Source: Candidatus Aminicenantota bacterium (GTDB lineage Bacteria > Acidobacteriota > Aminicenantia > Aminicenantales > JAFGAV01). Taken from it: a stretch of 52,720 nt of DNA. The notes below the pieces were generated by a model. It was given only the letters and a program-made list of their open reading frames with translations, was not told the origin of the DNA and searched no databases. Where the stretch lies: assembly GCA_016933515.1 (NCBI GenBank), contig JAFGAV010000005.1:1-52720 (forward strand), written 5' to 3'. The number at the start of each line of letters is the position of its first letter. Positions within the stretch are counted from its first letter, which is position 1. A program made the position numbers and the translations under genes. Positions 9,645-17,679 of the stretch are shown one piece after another.

Positions 9645-10131
9645 AGACGTCGAAAAGCTTCTTCCCGGCTACCTCGAGAACAACCTCAGGGCCGAGGAGA
9701 AGGCCCGGATTTCTTTTCATCTCTCCCGGTGCCCGGCCTGCACCGGATGCCTTGAGCTTCTGAAAAGGACCGATGCCGCCCTGGCCGGAATCGGCGACCT
9801 CGATCCCGGACCGGCCCTCATGGCCCGACTGCAGGCCGTGCCCTCGACGGCCGCTCCGCGACGCCGTTTTTCCGTCTTCGTCTTCAAGCCCGCTATTCAA
9901 CCCGTCCTGGCCGGCGCGTTTCTCGTCACGGCCTTCATCGCGGTCCTGGCCTTCACTCCGGTCGGCGGGCGGATGATCAAAACCCTCAACCGCCAGATGC
10001 ATGCCGGCTACAGCAAAATCACCCGGCTCTACGCCCGAGCCGAATCGATCGCGGATTCTCTGGGCGGAGCCCGGGAACAGGTCATCGTTTCGTTGGAAAA
10101 TCTGCCGCCTCTCGGCGGAGATCAGAGATAA
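9634..10131 (+). CDS. Anti-sigma factor with zf-HC2 zinc finger and one TM helix
   Basis: RISFHLSRCPACTGC (HxxxCxxC), TM VLAGAFLVTAFIAVLAF; overlaps sigma gene. Confidence 0.88.
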   Translation: MRCKDVEKLLPGYLENNLRAEEKARISFHLSRCPACTGCLELLKRTDAALAGIGDLDPGPALMARLQAVPSTAAPRRRFSVFVFKPAIQPVLAGAFLVTAFIAVLAFTPVGGRMIKTLNRQMHAGYSKITRLYARAESIADSLGGAREQVIVSLENLPPLGGDQR

Positions 10132-10157
10132 ATCCCACGTAACACGGAGGCACATCC

Positions 10158-10634
10158 ATGAACGACAAAATCATCGTCAAGAAACCCCCCAAGTCGCCGG
10201 GCCTCGCCGGAGTCCTGTCGGCTCTCTTCCCCGGCCTGGGTTCGATCTACAACCGGGAATACACCAAGGGGCTGGTCTACATCGTGATCTTCGCCGGCCT
10301 GGTCACGCTCCAGGAGCACGCGGGCGGACAGCCCTTTTTCGGGCTTCTCCTGGCGGGCTTCTGGTTCTTCCAGCTCATCGAGTCCGTCCAGACGGCCAAG
10401 CGGATCAACCAGGCCGCCCTTCAGCTTGAAGAGGAGCCGGACGGCGGCGGCTTCAAGATCGAGACCGGAAGCGGTTCGATCGTCTGGGGCCTGATCCTGA
10501 TCGCTCTGGGCGCCATCTTCCTCCTGGCCAACTATCAGGTCATCAGTTACGCCCATATCGCCGATTTCTGGCCGGCGGTGATCGTCCTCTTCGGCGTCAA
10601 GCTTCTGACCGACTCTCTCAAAAAAAAGAAATAA
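10158..10634 (+). CDS. Membrane protein, LiaF/DUF5668-like TM modules
   Basis: 158 aa; GVLSALFPGLGSIYNREYTKGL, IVWGLILIALGAIFLLAN...FWPAVIVLFGVKLL. Confidence 0.7.
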   Translation: MNDKIIVKKPPKSPGLAGVLSALFPGLGSIYNREYTKGLVYIVIFAGLVTLQEHAGGQPFFGLLLAGFWFFQLIESVQTAKRINQAALQLEEEPDGGGFKIETGSGSIVWGLILIALGAIFLLANYQVISYAHIADFWPAVIVLFGVKLLTDSLKKKK

Positions 10635-10653
10635 GAGACCGGAGAGATGTGAG

Positions 10654-10872
10654 ATGGCCACCGCGAAAAAATACAAGGATTCCTTTTTCTGGGGCCTCAT
10701 CCTGGTCACGGTCGGCGGCTTGCTGCTGCTCGAGAACTTCGACATCGACGTCCTGCGTCCCTTGGCCCGCCTTTGGCCCCTCGTTCTCATCGCCTGGGGA
10801 GCATGGAAGCTCTTCGTCGGCCTGACGGCGAAAAAAGCGCGCCGGCCGAAGCCGCCCGTACCGGGGGAATGA
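10654..10872 (+). CDS. Small DUF5668/LiaF-like TM protein
   Basis: 72 aa; FFWGLILVTVGGLLLLENFDIDVLRPLARLWPLVLIAWGAWKL. Confidence 0.75.
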   Translation: MATAKKYKDSFFWGLILVTVGGLLLLENFDIDVLRPLARLWPLVLIAWGAWKLFVGLTAKKARRPKPPVPGE

Positions 10873-12206
10873 TGAAAACCCGGGAGTTTTTTCTTCTGCT
10901 CCTGATCATCGCCGCCGGGATCGTGCTCACCCACTACGAAAACGGCGAGATGGAGAACTGGAAAGTCCGCTGGGCCTGGGACGGCCCCTTCATTCGCCTG
11001 GGCCGGGCCTTTACCTTTGAGGAGTCGGGCGAACTCTTGCCTCCCTTTTCCCGGACTCTGGAGGTTGTGAACGAGCACGGAAGCGTGAAGGTCCTGGGCG
11101 AGGCGAGAGAAAACATGACCGTCACGCTGACCAAAACGGTCTGGCGGAGAAAAGAGGCGGACGCGCGCCGCGCCGCCGAACGCCTCGGCCTGATCATCAG
11201 GAACGACGGAGAAAAAGTGATCGTCTCGGCCGGCCGGCCCGACCTCCCTCTTCGCAACCATGAGACGCATCTCACGCTTTCGGTGCCGGAGGGCTTGAAC
11301 GTGACGGTCCGCAATGGCCACGGACGGGTGAAGACCTTCCGGACCGGCGATACGGTCATCTCGAATTCCCACGGTCGGGTTGAGGCCGGCGAGGTCAGGG
11401 GAACGCTCCTTCTGGAGAACAGACACGGAGACGTCGCGGCGGTTGACCTCTCCTCCGATTGTTCGATCAGAAACGGTCATGCCGCGGTCTTCACCGCAAG
11501 AGTCAAAGGAAACCTCAAGATCGAGCACGCCTACGGGCCGGTCACCGTGGAAGACGTCTCCGGCGACGTCACGGTCAACGCTCCCCACTCCCGCGTGACG
11601 GCGCTGCGCCTGGCTGGGACGACAGCCGTCGACAGTTCGTACCAAACCGTGAGCCTGGCGCACACGGGAACGGTCGCGGTCAGGGGCCGGCACGCGGTCG
11701 TCGCGCTGCGGAGCGTCCGGGGCGTCATCGACGTCTCGAATTCCTACGGCCGGACCGAGATCGTGGACGCGACGGGCCGCGTGAACATCCTGGGTCGGAA
11801 CATGACGGTCCGGGGAGAGGGGCTGACGGCCTCCGAGATCGAAATCGCCACGAGCTACGGAGACATCATCCTCAGGAATTTCAGCGGGCGGACGATGATC
11901 AGGCAGAAGCATGCGGCCGTGCGGCTCGAACCCTCATCGGTCGCCGCGGGCATTCGGGTCGAGGGGCAGTACGCCGCCCTCGAATTGCTCTGGCCGGCCG
12001 CGGCCCGGTCGCCTATCGAATGCCGCGCCCGGGACGGCGACATCCGGTGGGAGATTTCCGAGACGCCCTCGCTCAGCAGGAGCAACGGGCTATCTCTGCT
12101 TCGGGTTTTTTCGGACCTGGAAGGAATGCCGCCCGTCCTCCTGTCCACGACCCACGCCGACATTACGGTTCGGGAAGCCTCTCCTGCCGGAGAGCAAGAG
12201 CCCTGA
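10869..12206 (+). CDS. DUF4097 adhesin-like protein, membrane-anchored
   Basis: ATG at 10869 overlaps previous stop; TM FFLLLLIIAAGIVLTHY then repeated NGHGRVKTF/NSHGRVEAGEVRG/NRHGDVAAVD units. Confidence 0.8.
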   Translation: MMKTREFFLLLLIIAAGIVLTHYENGEMENWKVRWAWDGPFIRLGRAFTFEESGELLPPFSRTLEVVNEHGSVKVLGEARENMTVTLTKTVWRRKEADARRAAERLGLIIRNDGEKVIVSAGRPDLPLRNHETHLTLSVPEGLNVTVRNGHGRVKTFRTGDTVISNSHGRVEAGEVRGTLLLENRHGDVAAVDLSSDCSIRNGHAAVFTARVKGNLKIEHAYGPVTVEDVSGDVTVNAPHSRVTALRLAGTTAVDSSYQTVSLAHTGTVAVRGRHAVVALRSVRGVIDVSNSYGRTEIVDATGRVNILGRNMTVRGEGLTASEIEIATSYGDIILRNFSGRTMIRQKHAAVRLEPSSVAAGIRVEGQYAALELLWPAAARSPIECRARDGDIRWEISETPSLSRSNGLSLLRVFSDLEGMPPVLLSTTHADITVREASPAGEQEP

Positions 12207-12246
12207 GCCTCGTTTCAGGGCCCCGGGGGCGGCGGCGCTTTTCCGA

Positions 12247-13179
12247 TCAGCCGGATCGGGATTTGTGCGCCTGGATTTTATGGGCCAGGAGTCCGTTGAC
12301 TTTGATGTTGATGTAGGAAATGAGATTGGTCACGTCCTTTTTGTATTTGGTCACGTAGCGGACGAAATCGGTCTCCTGCTTGTAGCGCAGCAGGTTCTCA
12401 AATTCCCCGAGCTCGTCGTTAAGCTCGATGAGATAATGGTTGATCGTCCGGTACTGGGCGTTGATCTCGATGAGCTCCTTCCCCCCGATTTTTTTGAAGT
12501 CGATTTGAGGCGGAAGCGAATCAAGGATGAACGCGCTTTCTGACTCGAGCTCATTGACCGATTCCTGGATTTCCTGAAGAAAGGACGCATATTCCAACGG
12601 GCTTTTGAGCTTCGGCTGGGCGTTCTCGATGAGCGTTCCCGCCTTGGCCTTCAGGGAAGCCAGGAGATCACGGAGTCCGAAATATTTCCGCGGGAATGCG
12701 AACAAATCGAGAAAATCCCTGCCGATGTAGATCTTGTCCTCGTAGTGCGACAGGAGCTCCATGGGGGCATGGGTGTAAAATTTGATCTCGAAGCGGCGCC
12801 CGCCGGAATCGCGCTCCCTCAGCCGGGCCAGGACGAGATGGCTGTTCTGCTCAATGAAATAGCTGTTGACGTCGAGCAGAACGGAATAGGCGGCCAGGTT
12901 TTGGACGATCGCTTCCTTGAGGAAATCGAGAATCGGCCCGATCTTGGCGATGAGATCTCCGACCGCTTCGCTCGCCCGGGGATTGAGAACGGAATACGAG
13001 GGCGAAAGCATGTAAAGAATGGGCCCCGATCCCAGCTCCAAATGGAGGTTTTTCAATACCTTTTGGTGAAGGTCGTCGAGAAGATGGGAAGGAAGAGCGG
13101 GCAGCGCCTTCACATCCACCTTGGCCAGCTCTTCTAGCTCATTCACCGCGTTCTCCGTTTTCCGGAAAAATGCTAACAC
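12247..13179 (-). CDS. Hypothetical protein, largely helical
   Basis: 310 aa ORF filling a gap without a stronger alternative; no recognised family. Confidence 0.65.
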   Translation of the reverse strand: MLAFFRKTENAVNELEELAKVDVKALPALPSHLLDDLHQKVLKNLHLELGSGPILYMLSPSYSVLNPRASEAVGDLIAKIGPILDFLKEAIVQNLAAYSVLLDVNSYFIEQNSHLVLARLRERDSGGRRFEIKFYTHAPMELLSHYEDKIYIGRDFLDLFAFPRKYFGLRDLLASLKAKAGTLIENAQPKLKSPLEYASFLQEIQESVNELESESAFILDSLPPQIDFKKIGGKELIEINAQYRTINHYLIELNDELGEFENLLRYKQETDFVRYVTKYKKDVTNLISYINIKVNGLLAHKIQAHKSRSG

Positions 13180-13194
13180 CCCGATGACAAAAAA

Positions 13195-14034
13195 TCAACT
13201 CGGCCCCGGCCTCCCGCATTCTTCCCGGCCCGGCCGGGAAAGGCGGCCGGACCACGTCCAGCCCGCGTCTTCATATTTCTCCTTTTGGAGCCGCCTGACG
13301 GCGCCGCGCTCCTCAGGGGAGAACCGCTGTTCCTCCAGATCCACCCCGAAGAACTCGGCGAATCCTTCCCTGAGGCGGCCGGCGGCTTCCCCCCAGGAAA
13401 CCGGACGGCCGAGGAGCTCGCCCAAGGAGGTCATGCGGATTTCCGCCTCCGAATCCGGCAGCCGGGCGGCCGAACGCAACAGGCCTTCGTCGTGCGCCAG
13501 AGGGAGCGAGCCGTGTTGCAGAAACATTCCGCCCCGTCGTTTCTGCGCGCTGCCCAGGATTTTTTTCCCGGCCACCTGAAGCTCGTCCCGTCCGGGATGG
13601 GAAAAACAGGGAAGCGCGCCGCGGGCGTATTCCTCAGGAGGCGCTCCGGCCAAAGCGGCGCGCAGTCCGAGCTTCGCAAGCCCTGCGGCCAGAGCGGCGG
13701 AGATGAGCCGGTAGGATCCCCGGACCGTATCGCCGAACAGATCTCTGTCGGAGGAGGAGAGACAATACGTCACTTCCCTGTCGTGAAGGACCATTTTCCC
13801 GCCCGTGGCGCGACGGACGATGTCCACGCCCTTCCGCCGGCAGAAGTCCTCATCCACAACCCGCTCCGCCTGCTGGGAGCGGCCGAGGGAGACCGTGGGC
13901 CTGACCCAGGCGTAGATGCGGAGAAACGTGACCGGCGCATCGGACAGGCAGGAGAAAAGGTATTCATCCGCGGCCATGTTCCAGGAGCCCCTTTCGGGTT
14001 CGGGCTCAAACCACAGTCGCCAGGTCTTTCGCAT
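13195..14034 (-). CDS. Lipoate-protein ligase A family protein
   Basis: MRKTWRLWFEPEPERGSWNMAADEYLF..., RPTVSLGRSQ, VDIVRRATGGKMVLHDREVTY (RRxTGGxxxxH motif). Confidence 0.88.
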   Translation of the reverse strand: MRKTWRLWFEPEPERGSWNMAADEYLFSCLSDAPVTFLRIYAWVRPTVSLGRSQQAERVVDEDFCRRKGVDIVRRATGGKMVLHDREVTYCLSSSDRDLFGDTVRGSYRLISAALAAGLAKLGLRAALAGAPPEEYARGALPCFSHPGRDELQVAGKKILGSAQKRRGGMFLQHGSLPLAHDEGLLRSAARLPDSEAEIRMTSLGELLGRPVSWGEAAGRLREGFAEFFGVDLEEQRFSPEERGAVRRLQKEKYEDAGWTWSGRLSRPGREECGRPGPS

Positions 14035-14046
14035 GGCCGAAAAAAA

Positions 14047-14121
14047 TGGAGCGGGCAACGGGATTCGAACCCGCGACTCCGAGCTTGGGAAGCTCGCACT
14101 CTACCACTGAGTTATGCCCGC
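14047..14121 (-). tRNA. tRNA-Gly(CCC), CCA encoded
   Basis: Reverse strand GCGGGCATAACTCAGTGGTAGAGTGCGAGCTTCCCAAGCTCGGAGTCGCGGGTTCGAATCCCGTTGCCCGCTCCA: 7-bp acceptor, D-arm, anticodon loop TTCCCAA, T-arm GGTTCGAATCC, encoded CCA. Confidence 0.97.
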
Positions 14122-14330
14122 TCGCTCTCCGGGAAGCGCGCGGCCTCTCCCGGGGCCTTCATCTTAAATGTTTCGCCTGTCCTTTTCAATAGGGCCGCGC
14201 TCCCCTTCTCAACAGGACTGAGACGCGGAATCCCGCGTCCTCGCCCGGCGGACATCGGCCTGGTGATTTGACAATTCGGAATCCTCCGTGCTAAGGAATA
14301 CCCTCGTCAAGCGGCGAAGCGAAAATCTTC

Positions 14331-14873
14331 ATGCGCATCAAGGACGCCCAGATCGTTCCCTGCAAACTCCTCCTCGAATGCGGAGACCGGACGTTTGACG
14401 CTCTGGAAGTCGAATACGCCGTGGATCCCAGCCAGAACATTTCACGCCGGATGGCCTTCGAAATCGAGCAAAGCCCCGCCCGGACCGTCCGATTCCTTTA
14501 CAAGAACGGATGGCTCCCCGTTCAGGGCCCGTTTCTCTGCATCCCCCTCGACTCCAACCGCTTCCTCGCCCCGTCGTTTTCTTATGAAACCAAGATGTTT
14601 CCCCGGATCCGGGAGCTCGAGATCTTCTCCGAAAACCCGAACGGCGCCGACCTGCAGATCCTGGGCCGATACCGCGACACGGCGGACGAGACCCGCCTCG
14701 AGCAAGCCGTCGAAAGGCATTCCCTCCTTCCCCTCTTTTCCATCCGCAAGGCCCTCGTCCCTCTCAAGAAAGGCGTCTTCGAATGGACGCCGGACCTCAA
14801 GGACCACATCCTGATCGTCAGGCTTTGGAACAACAAAATGCTCCGCTCGACGGAAAGCCCCGAAAAAAGCTGA
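14331..14873 (+). CDS. Hypothetical protein
   Basis: 180 aa ORF; TTGACA at 14268-14273 upstream; no recognised family. Confidence 0.6.
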   Translation: MRIKDAQIVPCKLLLECGDRTFDALEVEYAVDPSQNISRRMAFEIEQSPARTVRFLYKNGWLPVQGPFLCIPLDSNRFLAPSFSYETKMFPRIRELEIFSENPNGADLQILGRYRDTADETRLEQAVERHSLLPLFSIRKALVPLKKGVFEWTPDLKDHILIVRLWNNKMLRSTESPEKS

Positions 14874-14987
14874 CGCTCCCCCGTTGAAAAATTCCGGCCC
14901 GGCCTCATTCGGCGTCCGATCGTTTTCGCTTTCGCCCTCGGGCGGACGCCGCGTCGGACAAACCGCCCCGGGGAACGGATCGGAAAA

Positions 14988-16418
14988 TCAATCTCGAAAT
15001 CTTTTCATCAGGGCGGCGATCCGGCCGTAGGCCTCGATCGTCCGGGAGATATCCGCGGCCGCATGGGCCGTGGAGATCGCCCCGCCGCCGTGCATGACAT
15101 GCACGCCCTCGGTCAGCAGGGCGAGCTTGAGAGTTTCCTCACGGAACGCGACGTCGGAATACAGGGGGTCGTTCAGCACTTCCGGGGTCAAGGCCGGCCA
15201 CGGCTTTCTCGGGAAATGCACCATGAAGAGCGAGCTTCCGGTCAGGACGTCTCCGGGCCCGCCGGTACAGGCGGCTTCGACACCCTCGTCGCGGAAAACG
15301 GCTTCCACGCCCCGGCGCAGCCTCTCGCCGGAGGCCGCAAGGCGGGGATAGATGCGGTCTGCCTGTCCGACAAGATGCCGGATCATCGCCGCTCCGGTCA
15401 GGGTGTAGGTCGCATGGGAGGAGAACGTCCCTCCCTGGAACATCACGCGCGGCCCGCCGCCCGGCCGCCGTTCACAGAGCTTCATAATGTCCCAGCGGCC
15501 GACGACGGCGGCGATCGTATGTCCGCCGCCGATGATTTTGCCGAAGGCGGTCAAATCGGGCACGACTCCGTAAAAGCGCTGGACTCCGCTCGGACAGAAG
15601 CGGAAACCGGAGACGATCTCGTCGAAAATGAGGGCGACTCCGTACCGCTCGGTCAGCCTTCGCGCTTCTTTAAGATAGTCGCGCCGGGCGGGAAGAAAGC
15701 CGCCGACTCCCAGGACGGGCTCGAGAATGAAACAGGCGATGCGCTCCCCCCGGCGTTTGAGCATGTCCTCAAGCGCCTGGGTGTCGTTGAAGGGCACGAC
15801 CCACGTCCGCTTGATCAGATCTCGGGGGACGCCGGCCGATTCGGCGGCCCCGAATCCGCGACGCGCGTCGAACTTGATGCCCCGCAAAAGGAACGGCGAA
15901 GCCCCGTGCCATCCCCCCCCGACCTTGAGGACTTCCTCGCGGCCCGTGCGGGCCATGGCCAGCATGACGGTGTACATCGTGGCCAGAGATCCGGACGTTG
16001 TGAAGCGGATCCTGAAATCCTTGTATCCCAGCTGCCCGAGGATGAGCTCGGCCAGCTCGATCTGCGACGCGGCCTCGAAGCCGGTGTGCAGGGCCCCCCT
16101 CTTTTCCGCGGAGCGCAGGGCGGAACGGACCACGGCCGGATTGTGTCCCAGAATGTTGGCGTAATGACCCTGCCAGTAGTCGAGGTACCGGTTCCCGTCC
16201 GCGTCGCGAACGCAGGCTCCTTCGGCGCCGACGATCTGCACGGGGTAGGGAGCGAAGAGGCGCAGTGAATGGCTCCCGCCCTTGATCATGACCTTTTCCG
16301 CCCGGCGGTGGACGGCCAGGCTTTTTTTGGTCTTTTGGCGATAGATTTTTTCCAGATATTCTCTCAGCCGTTTCTGACCGCCGGTTGTCATCAAGTTCAT
16401 TGCCTCCCGAAGAATCAC
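14988..16418 (-). CDS. Class III aminotransferase (glutamate-1-semialdehyde aminomutase-like)
   Basis: 476 aa; DADGNRYLDYWQGHYANILGHNPAV, LIFDEIVSGFRF, LTAFGKIIGGGHTIAAVVGR (PLP Lys). Confidence 0.9.
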   Translation of the reverse strand: MILREAMNLMTTGGQKRLREYLEKIYRQKTKKSLAVHRRAEKVMIKGGSHSLRLFAPYPVQIVGAEGACVRDADGNRYLDYWQGHYANILGHNPAVVRSALRSAEKRGALHTGFEAASQIELAELILGQLGYKDFRIRFTTSGSLATMYTVMLAMARTGREEVLKVGGGWHGASPFLLRGIKFDARRGFGAAESAGVPRDLIKRTWVVPFNDTQALEDMLKRRGERIACFILEPVLGVGGFLPARRDYLKEARRLTERYGVALIFDEIVSGFRFCPSGVQRFYGVVPDLTAFGKIIGGGHTIAAVVGRWDIMKLCERRPGGGPRVMFQGGTFSSHATYTLTGAAMIRHLVGQADRIYPRLAASGERLRRGVEAVFRDEGVEAACTGGPGDVLTGSSLFMVHFPRKPWPALTPEVLNDPLYSDVAFREETLKLALLTEGVHVMHGGGAISTAHAAADISRTIEAYGRIAALMKRFRD

Positions 16419-16502
16419 TCACTTTAGCAATGGTCCGCGCCCTTGTCAAACCGGTTCCGGATCTATGACGCATTGTGCGGTGAATTCCAGTCTGAGGGCC
16501 GA

Positions 16503-16742
16503 GGGCCCGGGGGAGGGTTGAGGTGCCATGAGCGGTTTGGCCCGGAATCGACGGGTTTCGAAGGGTTCCGGCCTCTTCTTGCCGGCCGGCCTTCGCCCGG
16601 CCGGAGACAGCTGCAAATTCGTTCTGGGGAATCAGGAGGGAAAAAGGAAGCTGTCTCCGGATAGGTCGGCCACCCTGAGAAACCCGGAGATTCCGCGGCG
16701 TGAAAAAACCGCGCCCGGGCGCCGGAGCCCTCCCCCAGGCCC
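16503..16742. other. Candidate structured RNA or composite palindromic element: ~240-nt nested rod-like secondary structure
   Basis: GGGCCCGGGGGAGGG(16503-16517)/CCCTCCCCCAGGCCC(16728-16742); GCGGTTT/AAACCGC; GGAATC/GATTCC; GGGTTTC/GAAACCC; GGG/CCC; CCGGCC/GGTCGG, all in nested order. Confidence 0.5.
16601..16660. repeat. Perfect 12-bp inverted repeat CCGGAGACAGCT...AGCTGTCTCCGG around a 36-nt spacer
   Basis: Direct reading: 16601-16612 and 16649-16660. Confidence 0.9.
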
Positions 16743-16904
16743 ATGGCTCGCGCTAAAGGACCGCACAAAACGTCATGGAGCCGCCGGGTCTTGAGAGGAA
16801 AACGGCCGCGAGCCGGCGTCCCGAGCCGGTCACGCCGCTCGGGCCCATCGAGGCGCAGCGGAAACCGCTTTGCTGCGGGCCGCGTCCGAGGCGGCGCGAG
16901 GACC

Positions 16905-16933
16905 TTGAGGCCCGCTCAAAAAAGGTTTATGAT
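16905..16933 (+). promoter_or_regulatory. Sigma70-type promoter for PDO/phosphodiesterase operon
   Basis: TTGAGG - 17 nt - TATGAT, 33 nt upstream of ATG at 16966. Confidence 0.65.
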
Positions 16934-16965
16934 GATAAGGAAATAAACGGAAAGGGACACACAAC

Positions 16966-17679
16966 ATGGATCTTCTCAACACCGAAGTCCGCGAGGCGAC
17001 GAAAAAGAAGTTCGACGCCGATCTGGAAGGAAAAGTCACGCTGATTCATTTCACCCAGGAATCGAGCCGCCTCGTTCTTCCCGAACGCCTCAAAGACCAG
17101 GAATGCCTTTTTTGCCGGGAGACGAAGCAGCTGATCGAAGAGGTCGCCGCACTCTCGGACAAGATCGAGCTTCGTCTCCTGGATTTCACGGCCGACAAGG
17201 AACAAGCGGCCGAGTACGGCATCGACAAGATCCCGGCCCTGGCGGTCTTGAACGAGAAAGATCCCGGGATCCGGTTCTACGGCATCCCCTCGGGCTATGA
17301 ATACTCGAGCTTCATCGAATGCCTCGTCGATGTCTCAAAGGGGACGACCACGCTCTCGGAAAAAACCAAGGCGGCGCTGAAGACGGTCGACCGCGACATT
17401 CATCTCCAGGTGTTCATCACCCCCACCTGTCCCTACTGCTCGATGAGCGTCCGCCTCGCCCATCAGTTCGCCCTCGAATCTCCTTTCATCCGCGCGGACA
17501 TGGTGGAATCCTCGGAATTCCCGCATCTGGCCAACCGCTACAACGTCATGGCGGTGCCGAGGACGGTCATAAACGATACGGCCTTCCTCGAGGGGGCGAT
17601 GCCCGAAGACCGCTTCCTAAAAGAGATCATGAGCGCCGCCGCGTCCATCGATAAAAACGGTTCGCCTGATGCTCTTTAA
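16966..17679 (+). CDS. Protein disulfide oxidoreductase (PDO)-like tandem thioredoxin/glutaredoxin-fold protein
   Basis: 237 aa with two redox motifs CLFC and CPYC, cis-Pro loops KIPALAV and AVPRTVI. Confidence 0.85.
   Translation: MDLLNTEVREATKKKFDADLEGKVTLIHFTQESSRLVLPERLKDQECLFCRETKQLIEEVAALSDKIELRLLDFTADKEQAAEYGIDKIPALAVLNEKDPGIRFYGIPSGYEYSSFIECLVDVSKGTTTLSEKTKAALKTVDRDIHLQVFITPTCPYCSMSVRLAHQFALESPFIRADMVESSEFPHLANRYNVMAVPRTVINDTAFLEGAMPEDRFLKEIMSAAASIDKNGSPDAL

Noticed and set aside
10122-11912. 596-aa minus-strand ORF
   Set aside because: Antisense to the LiaF-like/DUF4097 genes, which have TM segments and repeats in the expected frame.
16544-16572. GGAATCGACGGGTTTCGAAGG resembles the tmRNA 5' motif (GGATTCGACGGG)
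   Set aside because: No tRNA-like T-arm, CCA end or tag reading frame found downstream in the intergenic region.
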